A stretch of 64,000 nt of DNA, taken from CAYWXV01 sp964462535 (GTDB taxonomy: Bacteria > Bacteroidota > Ignavibacteria > OLB7). The stretch lies in contig CAYWXV010000008.1 of NCBI GenBank assembly GCA_964462535.1, positions 1 through 64,000 on the forward strand, written 5' to 3'. The translations under genes and the position numbers were made by a program. This document shows, one piece after another, positions 16,511 to 23,518 of this stretch. The notes below the pieces were generated by a model, which did not search any database, had not been told where the DNA came from, and worked only from the letters and a program-made list of their open reading frames with translations. The stretch's first letter is position 1; each line of letters starts with the position of its first letter.

Positions 16511-18070
16511 TTACGCTGCGGTGTTGATGAATCGAACACCACGGAAGCGAGCTGGCGCACTGCCGTGCGAGACAGGGGCGACCTGACCGGGCTGGGCTTT
16601 CCCACACCAGTATGATCCGCCGAGCGCATAATGTTCCGACGAACAAACGGCGTCGCATGAGCGCCAGAAATCGAGTGTCATTGCCTGGAAGGCGACATCG
16701 CGATAGACGCCGTCAATCTTCCCCCCTTTGATCTTGTAGAAGACCTGACCACCGAACTGAAAATTCCTTCGCTGTTGATCGATTGACCACGAACCATCAC
16801 CATGAATCAGAACGCCGTCATCGATGCCCGAGATCAAGTCCTGCGGAGACGTGTTCCCCTTCGACGGCATCAGGGAAACGTTGGGCATCCGCTGCATCGG
16901 AACGTGACCGTAATTATCCGCATATGCGCAGCCGTGCGACTCCGTATCGCCGACCCAGTGTGCCTGCTCTCGTGTGGTTTGATATCCGACGAACTGCCCG
17001 TCGCGAATGATGTCGAATCGAGTGGCCTTCACGCCGTCGTCGTCAAACCCAACCGTTGCCAGACCATGTTTCTCCGTCCTGTCACCCACCACGTGCACCG
17101 CCGGTGAACCATACTCGAGCTTTCCGAGGTTGTCGGGTGTGACGAAGGAGGTGCCGGCGTAGTTCGCCTCGAATCCAAGCGCCCGATCGAGCTCTGTCGC
17201 ATGGCCGATGGATTCGTGAATGACAAGCCAGAGGTGGGATGGCATCAGAACCAGATCGCGGGTACCCGGTGAGATCGGTTCTGCTGTCAATTTCGCAACG
17301 GCATCGGCACCCGCGCGGCGGGCGTCCTCCATCAACGGAAACTCACGGACGTATTCGTATCCGCGTCCCATCGGAGCGGTCATCCCTGTGCAGGATTGAA
17401 AGTCGCTTCCATCAGCGGAGACGGCGGTCGCTTCGTACGCCGGCCAGATGCGGAAAATGTCCTGATGAATGACGGTCCCTTCAGTCGATGCGAAGAACTT
17501 CTCCTCGCTGGTCTGAAACAGACTCGATTCGCAGTAGCGGACACCCGGTGTCTTCAGCATCTGCTCGTTAACGGCTAGCAGAAGATCGATCTTATCCTGC
17601 AGGGGAACGTCAAACGGATTGACATCGATGGGTGTTCGCCACGACTCGTTCCATGTCTTCGTTGCCGCCAGACGAACCGGGTCGCGCTGCAGTGGAGCGT
17701 TCGCCCTCGCAATTGCAATCGCGAAATCGAGCCCTTTCAGCACGGCCGCGCGGGTCACCAGACTGTTCGAGGCGAATCCCCAGGCTCCGTCGACGATGAC
17801 GCGTAGCCCGAAGCCAAAATCATCCTGGTCACTCGTCCATTGAACCTGGCGCTCACGGGTGGAGATATTCTGGCTGCGATGTCTACTGATGCGGATGTCA
17901 GCATAGGTCGCCCCCTTCTTCTGCGCCGCCTCCAGCACGAGTCGCGCAAGCGCCTCGATTTCAGCATCCGGTGGAATGACCGGCGGAATTGCCATCGTCG
18001 ATGTTGGTTTCGTGAGGAACAACCCGGCGGCAGCAGCAGCGGAACAGCAGAGGAACGATCGGCGATGCAT
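16511..18070 (-). CDS. TldD-family metallopeptidase with twin-arginine signal
   Basis: A 519-residue TldD-like protein. The ATG at 18070 gives MHRRSFLCCSAAAAAGLFL, an RRxFL twin-arginine-type signal followed by a hydrophobic stretch. The longer frame upstream looks non-coding. The body carries the TldD metal motif HESIGHATELD (HExxxH) in about the centre, followed by the GYQTTREQAHWVGDTESHGC segment and a C-terminal FQFGGQVFYKIKGGKIDG region. It forms a pair with the TldE/PmbA gene 86 bases downstream. Cytoplasmic TldD is the E. coli paradigm. Here the signal suggests that the catalytic subunit, but not its partner, is exported, which is odd. Exported TldD-like proteins do occur in Bacteroidota. 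Confidence 0.9.
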   Translation of the reverse strand: MHRRSFLCCSAAAAAGLFLTKPTSTMAIPPVIPPDAEIEALARLVLEAAQKKGATYADIRISRHRSQNISTRERQVQWTSDQDDFGFGLRVIVDGAWGFASNSLVTRAAVLKGLDFAIAIARANAPLQRDPVRLAATKTWNESWRTPIDVNPFDVPLQDKIDLLLAVNEQMLKTPGVRYCESSLFQTSEEKFFASTEGTVIHQDIFRIWPAYEATAVSADGSDFQSCTGMTAPMGRGYEYVREFPLMEDARRAGADAVAKLTAEPISPGTRDLVLMPSHLWLVIHESIGHATELDRALGFEANYAGTSFVTPDNLGKLEYGSPAVHVVGDRTEKHGLATVGFDDDGVKATRFDIIRDGQFVGYQTTREQAHWVGDTESHGCAYADNYGHVPMQRMPNVSLMPSKGNTSPQDLISGIDDGVLIHGDGSWSIDQQRRNFQFGGQVFYKIKGGKIDGVYRDVAFQAMTLDFWRSCDAVCSSEHYALGGSYWCGKAQPGQVAPVSHGSAPARFRGVRFINTAA

Positions 18071-18225
18071 GATATGCGGGTTGAAGATGGGAGATGGGTT
18101 CGCTTGATACGATTCACCGGATGGGCTCTCACTCCCCTCGGGCCTCTCTCGCCTACCGCCGGCCGTCAGTTCGTAGCGCGGGGGCGTCGGCGGGGCACTA
18201 CACAATTCGTCTCGTCGACTCCATC

Positions 18226-19215
18226 CTATTTCTCGACAGCAAGCCCCGATGCGGACTGCCAGTCGGGGCCGATAGCTCGGATGAAGTAGACGCCACGCGG
18301 GAGTTCAGACGTCACCAGGTCAACAACCCCGTCGGACCCCAGCTCCTTTGTCATGTCGCGGAGTACCTCGCCACGCTCGTTCACCAGATGGAGTTGATCG
18401 ATCGATCGGGTCTCTCCTGCAGCATTCGAGATCACTATGCGGACGTGTCCCGTAGCCGGGTTGGGAAACGTTGCGATCATCCCGTCGCGGGTCGGTCGCG
18501 ACGCGTTGGGGACACTCGATGGAATTGAGAACTGTCGACAGAATGTCGAACCCGTGGTTGCCGAGACGAAGCAGGTCATTGACGTGTCGCCACCCCCCAG
18601 GAACGTCAACGTCCACGCGGGACCGTTGAGAAAGTCTATTGGAACCTGTGTTGAGTCGCTATTGATCAACTCTCCATACGTGATGAAGTCGGGCTTCGAC
18701 AGGGGTAGCAGCGAGTGGTAGCTCTGAAATGTCGGATCGACCTTCTTCAATTGCACCGTCATGGCGCCACTGCCACTGAAGGGGCGATCAAGTGGCACCG
18801 ATCCTGATCCGAATTGAAATGGGAACGGGAATCCCTGGAACGCCTGCACCTGATAGGTCCCCAGGATCTTCACGACGATCAACGGGACGGTCGAATCGAG
18901 ACTTGCGGATCTAAAGAGATAGATCCACGCATCCGCGGCCCCGGGATACTGCGACGGGTTCAAACCCGATCCCTTCATGGAATCCAGGTAGAACGCTAGA
19001 TGCAGATCGATGGGAATGGTACCGCCCGCCGGGATCGTGAAGTCTCCGAGTGAGCCAATGAAGATCAGCTCTGCATCAGGAGCCAGGTCGGCACGGGCTC
19101 TCGTTTGCGCTGTCGCGATGCCATCGTTCGAGTAGAACGGTGTGGTCAGACTCTGGCCGTGAGCGACGCCAACAACGCAGAGCGAGAGAAAAATCCACAG
19201 GGTCAATCGGAGCAT
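18226..19215 (-). CDS. Secreted protein with T9SS-type C-terminus, paralogue 2
   Basis: A 329-residue exported protein with signal MLRLTLWIFLSLCVVGVAHG. It continues QSLTTPFYSNDGIATAQTRA, closely matching the start of its upstream neighbour (QLLTPFLSQGGVQSALATAQ), so the two are tandem paralogues. Shared features are a GSLGDF / GTFGDF motif, a WTLTFLGGGDTSMTCFVSAT core and an FCRQ..PSS segment. The C-terminal 80 residues (ATFPNPATGHVRIVISNAAG, LPRGVYFIRAIG) have the form of a T9SS type A sorting domain. Its ATG follows the stop of the upstream paralogue by one base, so the two are co-translated. The function is not known. Confidence 0.85.
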   Translation of the reverse strand: MLRLTLWIFLSLCVVGVAHGQSLTTPFYSNDGIATAQTRARADLAPDAELIFIGSLGDFTIPAGGTIPIDLHLAFYLDSMKGSGLNPSQYPGAADAWIYLFRSASLDSTVPLIVVKILGTYQVQAFQGFPFPFQFGSGSVPLDRPFSGSGAMTVQLKKVDPTFQSYHSLLPLSKPDFITYGELINSDSTQVPIDFLNGPAWTLTFLGGGDTSMTCFVSATTGSTFCRQFSIPSSVPNASRPTRDGMIATFPNPATGHVRIVISNAAGETRSIDQLHLVNERGEVLRDMTKELGSDGVVDLVTSELPRGVYFIRAIGPDWQSASGLAVEK

Positions 19216-19216
19216 T

Positions 19217-20176
19217 TCACTTCTCCAGAATCAATCCCGTTGTACCGACCCAGTTCGAACCCGTAGCACGGAAGTAGTAAGCGCCCGCGGAGAGCTGGGA
19301 CGTTTGAAGGTCAATTGTTCTTCCGTCTCCACGACTGAATTCGCCGGTCAGATCGGCCACCTGTTGACCCGTTGCATTGTAGAGTACGACCGACATGCCG
19401 TTGGTCGATGCCCCTTCGGGGAGATCGAGTGTCACGAGGACACGCTCCACCGCAGGATTTGGCGTGACGGTAATCGACGCCGTTCCGACAACACCGGCGT
19501 AGTCTGGCACAGAGCTGGATGGAAGTTCCACTCGCTGACAGAACGTCTCCCCTGTTTTTGACGCCACGGCACAGACAAGACTTGAATCACCCTCGCCGAG
19601 CCATAGTACAGTCCAGAGTGGTTGTTCGATCGGGAATCCCCCCGGGAGGTCGAGCGAGTCGGCGGCGGTGTAGACACGGAGCGTCACGAAGAGGGGGCGG
19701 AGATCGGCGTACTTCGCACGGAAGCGAACATATGCCGTGTCCGTGGCAAGGCGCCCAACCATCGCATCGCTGCCGAAGTAGGCATCGCTCTCGCTGATCG
19801 CCGCTGCATCGGAGGGGACGTCCAATCCCGAATCAGGAAGCTCAAAGGCCGTGTAGCCCACGATCGGAAGGCTGACAACGGCAATCGTCTTCGCCTGACC
19901 GGCCGTTGCAGAGCGGAAAACGTATGCCCAGAGGTTTGCCTTTCCATCCGCTGTTGAGAACTGGACCGATTGACCCTGATACTCGAAGTCGCCAAACGTG
20001 CCGACGCCCACGAGTGCGGCATCTCCACCCAAGGATCCCTGAGCCGTCGCAAGCGCGGATTGTACGCCCCCCTGCGACAGAAATGGAGTGAGCAACTGCG
20101 CCTTTACGAGCCCAGCTCCGACCACGAGAAACATGATCGGGAGCGCAAGTCGCGCCAAGCGTAGAGTAGAATTCAT
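19217..20176 (-). CDS. Secreted protein with T9SS-type C-terminus, paralogue 1
   Basis: A 319-residue exported protein with signal MNSTLRLARLALPIMFLVVG and Ala-Gln cleavage region. It has the same layout as the next gene: a helical region rich in Ala/Gln (ALATAQGSLGGDAALVGVG), a central ADGKANLWAYVFRSAT segment, a WTVLWLGEGDSSLVCAVASK core and a type A sorting domain (VTPNPAVERVLVTLDLPEGA, LSAGAYYFRATGSNW). The pair probably arose by tandem duplication. It lies 198 bases downstream of the anti-sigma gene on the same strand, so it may belong to the sigma factor regulon. Confidence 0.85.
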   Translation of the reverse strand: MNSTLRLARLALPIMFLVVGAGLVKAQLLTPFLSQGGVQSALATAQGSLGGDAALVGVGTFGDFEYQGQSVQFSTADGKANLWAYVFRSATAGQAKTIAVVSLPIVGYTAFELPDSGLDVPSDAAAISESDAYFGSDAMVGRLATDTAYVRFRAKYADLRPLFVTLRVYTAADSLDLPGGFPIEQPLWTVLWLGEGDSSLVCAVASKTGETFCQRVELPSSSVPDYAGVVGTASITVTPNPAVERVLVTLDLPEGASTNGMSVVLYNATGQQVADLTGEFSRGDGRTIDLQTSQLSAGAYYFRATGSNWVGTTGLILEK

Positions 20177-20374
20177 CGATGTGTTGTTGTTGTTCTAGGA
20201 ATGCATGGAGCGGGAGCAGGAGCCTGATCGGACGGATCGACGCGAAGGTAACGAATGCGGGGTGATGGGTGCACCTGGCGCTTTGCGATCGAGACGAAAA
20301 CATGGTGAGCGGGGGTGGGTGGTTTTCAGATGCCAATCGGCCAACTCTGACACGACGGACACTGGGCGTTGGGC

Positions 20375-21682
20375 CTATCGCGAGCCTAGCGACAACCTGA
20401 CCCCTACCTGACAGCCCACCGAGCTGAAGGCAGGCTGCTGTCGAACACCGTTGTAGATAAATCGATCTGGTGAATCAAAGACCTGGAAATGCTCGACGCT
20501 CTGATCAAATGGAATCATATGTGAGAGTGTCACTCCTCCCTCCAGCGATATCAAGGATGTAACCCGCTGGCTGACGAGAATCTCCTCCGACAGATGAACC
20601 GCCGACTTGCTCGCCCCCGCGCTCCCTCCAGCCTCGAACTCAACCGTTCCAAGGCGGGCTACGCGCTGACGTAGAGCCAGTCCAAACCAGGCTTCATCTT
20701 CAAGAATGACTCGATGAAGCGCAGGCGGAGCGTCCGTTGGCTTGTGCTCGACACCCGCGGGCGAGCTTAGGATAAAACTCGTATTCGTGTGCTTTTCCTC
20801 CGTCACTGACGGGTACGCGCCGACGACGACCGCCAGCCGACCACCATCCCACGCCTCGAGACCGACACGGATCTGCGCCTCCTTGATAATCAGACCGTCG
20901 GCGCGATTCATTCTGGAACCACCCCCTTGGACGGATGCAACCAGCCCCAATCCGTCTCCCTCACGTCCCTCCCACGCGATCCCTGGAGGATCCACGATTG
21001 GTGCGAGCTGATTCCCCGACGAGTCCACGATCGAATTCAGTTCGGGGGATGACAGGCTGGGCTCGACATCGTCGTGACTGGCGAGGTATCGTCCCTCGGT
21101 TCCAGGCTGCAGTGCCGTATCGGAAGGAGCCGACACGATTGGCGTAAGTGTGGTCGTCGGAGGCTGCATCAAATGCAGCGAACCCGAGATTGAGTGAGTT
21201 CGCCGAAGGAAGTGCCTGGTCGCGGCTTCGTTGCGCCCACCGCGATGATCGATCGCTGCAACGGGAGAGACAGAAGCGCCCGCACCCACTCCACTCCATG
21301 CAGGGAACGGCCCCGACAGCGAGGCCCACGTGACTGGCGCATCGGCACCACGATCGGGGAGAAGCGACCAACCAAGGACAAGAAGAAGGACGACAGCGAA
21401 CGCACCAATCGAATAGGCGCGTGCACGTCGCGAGGGGGCATTCGACAGAATCTGCCCGCCGAAACCCTCTTGAGCAAGCCGGTGAAAGAGCTGCGACTCG
21501 GTCGCTGCGGAAGGGACGTGTAGGAGCGGGAGGCGACGGGCCTCTCGTCGCAGAAGGGTCATCTCGCGTACAAGATCGCGCGCTCTGGCCGACGTCAGCA
21601 GATGCTGTTGGAAACGGAATTCCTCTTCCGCTGACATTTCGCCATCCAGAAAGCGAGCAACGATCAGTTCCAGGTTCTTCAT
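20375..21682 (-). CDS. Anti-sigma factor-like membrane protein with beta-rich C-terminal domain
   Basis: A 435-residue protein that begins MKNLELIVARFLDGEMSAEE, the FLDGEMS...E..F..HL pattern of anti-sigma N-terminal domains but without a zinc HxxxCxxC motif. One membrane helix lies at about 91-108 (SIGAFAVVLLLVLGW). The long periplasmic part (about 110-435) is Ser/Pro-rich, then strand-rich, ending QVGVRLSLGSR. The ATG at 21682 is preceded by AAGGAGG, 10 bases upstream inside the end of the sigma gene, so translation is coupled to the sigma factor. It should sequester the neighbouring sigma factor until an envelope signal arrives. The C-terminus resembles an outer membrane protein strand pattern, possibly a sensor. 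Confidence 0.8.
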   Translation of the reverse strand: MKNLELIVARFLDGEMSAEEEFRFQQHLLTSARARDLVREMTLLRREARRLPLLHVPSAATESQLFHRLAQEGFGGQILSNAPSRRARAYSIGAFAVVLLLVLGWSLLPDRGADAPVTWASLSGPFPAWSGVGAGASVSPVAAIDHRGGRNEAATRHFLRRTHSISGSLHLMQPPTTTLTPIVSAPSDTALQPGTEGRYLASHDDVEPSLSSPELNSIVDSSGNQLAPIVDPPGIAWEGREGDGLGLVASVQGGGSRMNRADGLIIKEAQIRVGLEAWDGGRLAVVVGAYPSVTEEKHTNTSFILSSPAGVEHKPTDAPPALHRVILEDEAWFGLALRQRVARLGTVEFEAGGSAGASKSAVHLSEEILVSQRVTSLISLEGGVTLSHMIPFDQSVEHFQVFDSPDRFIYNGVRQQPAFSSVGCQVGVRLSLGSR

Positions 21683-21687
21683 CTAGC

Positions 21688-22242
21688 TCATCCCTCCTTC
21701 ATCACATGCTTCAGTGCCCGACGGATGGCGCTTCGTGCCCGACTTAATCTCATACGCGCCGCTTCTTCCGTACAGCCAACGATCGTCGCTGTCTCGCGGT
21801 AGCTCATCCCGTTCACCTCGCGAAGCACAAATACCTCGCGCAAGGCAGCTGGCAACGTCTCGACGACATCGTTGATCGCCTTAAGGAGAGTCTCTTCATC
21901 TCCTCCCTCTCCAAACAAATCTGCATGCGCCTCCTCGATCGGCACAGCGAGCGTCTCGTCGAAGATGGATGGGAGTTGGGTTAGGTAACTGCGGGATCGG
22001 AGGTAGTTGAGCGAGAGGTTGCGCGCTACTCGGAAGAGCCATCCTCCGACATTGGCAACCTGCGTGGAATTATTGTTGAGGCAGCGCTCTCGTTCTCGCC
22101 AGAGTCGAATGAATGTCTCCTGAAAGAGATCGTCTGATGCCGCCTCATCGGAGCCAACAACGGAATGAATGTACCCCAGAAGGCGAGCCGCATAGCGTGA
22201 GTATAGCGTCGTGTAGGCATCATCATTCCCTCCGGCGAACAT
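21688..22242 (-). CDS. ECF-family RNA polymerase sigma factor
   Basis: A sigma-70 family protein of extracytoplasmic-function type. Region 2 is DDAYTTLYSRYAARLLGYIH ... DLFQETFIRLWRER with GGWLFRVARNLSLNYLRS. Region 4 is LPAALREVFVLREVNGMSYR followed by ETATIVGCTEEAARMRLSRA. The ATG at 22242 gives 184 residues, the usual size. The frame continues upstream to a TTG at 22401 (237 residues), and the residues RDDVLFQ before the ATG resemble the family start, so a non-ATG start slightly upstream is possible. Translation of the anti-sigma gene is coupled, its ribosome site lying within the last codons. Divergent from the lipoprotein gene at 22429. Confidence 0.92.
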   Translation of the reverse strand: MFAGGNDDAYTTLYSRYAARLLGYIHSVVGSDEAASDDLFQETFIRLWRERERCLNNNSTQVANVGGWLFRVARNLSLNYLRSRSYLTQLPSIFDETLAVPIEEAHADLFGEGGDEETLLKAINDVVETLPAALREVFVLREVNGMSYRETATIVGCTEEAARMRLSRARSAIRRALKHVMKEG

Positions 22243-22428
22243 CTGAAAGAGGACGTCGTCGCGAAGCGAATGAAGCAGGGCGCTATGCGGTTTGCTCGGT
22301 GTCAGTTGCTTGTTTGTCAGTCGGTTGGCCGATCTTGTGCCGATTCCTCTCCAACAGCTACAACAGGCTCTCTGCCAGATATTGACACATCGGGTCGCCA
22401 ATGTAACACGGGGGGCGTATTTTCGGCG

Positions 22429-23397
22429 ATGCGTCCCCTTCGTCTCCTGATTCCTCTCTCCCTTATCGCTCTGCTGGTTTCGTGTGGCGATAAGGAGGCC
22501 CCGCGATCACAGAATGACGTGAAAGTCCGCGCAAAACCGACGCGCGCAGTCGTATTGAAGCGCTTTGACTTCAGCGCGGATCCAATCACGTACGAGCTTT
22601 CTGACAAACTCCGCGAGATCTCCGGGATTGCCTTCGACCCGGATGGTCGGCTGTGGGCTCACGGCGACGAACGGGGAGTCGTGTACGAACTCGATCCCGG
22701 CTCGGGAAAGATTGTGCGGAACTTCACCCTTGGGGAGAAGGGAGTCAAGGGGGATTTCGAGGACATTCAGGTTGTGGGCAATCGATTCTACATGATCACA
22801 AGCAATGGCGTTATCTACGAATTCGCCGCCGGAGATGAAGACGAAGCCGTCACGTACCTGACGTATGAAACCGGATTGAGCACCGCGAATGATGTCGAGG
22901 GTCTGTGCTACGACCCCTCGACCAACGCACTTCTCGTGGCGTGCAAGGGGGATCCTGGCGTCCCCGGGCGAGTCCGCAGTATCTACAGTTTCGATCTTGG
23001 CACAAAGCGTATGGATCCCGTGCCACGATGGGTACTAAGCATCGACAGCCTCACCAGCAATACCGACCGCCGTGATTTCCGCCCATCGGCACTTGCTCGC
23101 GATCCTGAGACGGGACATTATCTCCTCCTCACATCGGCCGACAACGCAATTGCGGAGCTCGATTCGACCGGGACCATCCTTGGCTCCCTGCGGATCAGAC
23201 GGGGCGAACATCAACAGCCCGAAGGACTTGCGTTCGCTCCGGATGGCTCACTTCTTGTTAGCGACGAAGCGGACAAGGGTGTAGCAACCGTTTCGGTCTA
23301 CAAACCGTTGACCAACACGAAGACAAGAAAGAGCGAAGACGATGAGCTTGAGATTCTGGAGCACCAGACGGTGATTCCTCCTCCAGTCGCTCGGTAA
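22429..23397 (+). CDS. SdiA-regulated-like beta-propeller lipoprotein
   Basis: A 322-residue lipoprotein. The ATG at 22429 gives MRPLRLLIPLSLIALLVSC with a lipobox (LVSC, Cys19), supporting this start over the longer frame. The body is a propeller-like fold with LSDKLREISGIAFDPDGRLW, GVVYELDPGSGKIVRNFTLG, GDFEDIQVVGNRFYMITSNG, NDVEGLCYDPSTNALLVACK and QPEGLAFAPDGSLLVSDEAD. This is the pattern of SdiA-regulated/esterase-like phytase-type proteins. It is likely anchored in an envelope membrane facing the periplasm. The ligand or activity is unknown. Divergent from the sigma factor gene, with a shared intergenic region. Confidence 0.85.
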   Translation: MRPLRLLIPLSLIALLVSCGDKEAPRSQNDVKVRAKPTRAVVLKRFDFSADPITYELSDKLREISGIAFDPDGRLWAHGDERGVVYELDPGSGKIVRNFTLGEKGVKGDFEDIQVVGNRFYMITSNGVIYEFAAGDEDEAVTYLTYETGLSTANDVEGLCYDPSTNALLVACKGDPGVPGRVRSIYSFDLGTKRMDPVPRWVLSIDSLTSNTDRRDFRPSALARDPETGHYLLLTSADNAIAELDSTGTILGSLRIRRGEHQQPEGLAFAPDGSLLVSDEADKGVATVSVYKPLTNTKTRKSEDDELEILEHQTVIPPPVAR

Positions 23398-23462
23398 GCC
23401 GTCGGATCGTTCAGCGTTGGACGCTCCTTCGGCCTCCTACGCGATGTGTCCGTCGGCACATT

Positions 23463-23515
23463 CCCACCGAACAGCTGACCTCTGACAACGAACGACTGAC
23501 CACTGACAATCAACC
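23463..23515. repeat. TGAC-rich leader upstream of Omp85-like gene
   Basis: A run of degenerate units (AGCTGACCTCTGACAACG and GACTGACCACTGACAATC) ends 4 bases before the ATG at 23519. TGAC-rich leaders of the same style precede the lipoprotein gene (11384-11405) and the T9SS cargo gene (14806-14834, reverse strand). Confidence 0.6.
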
Positions 23516-23518
23516 CCC

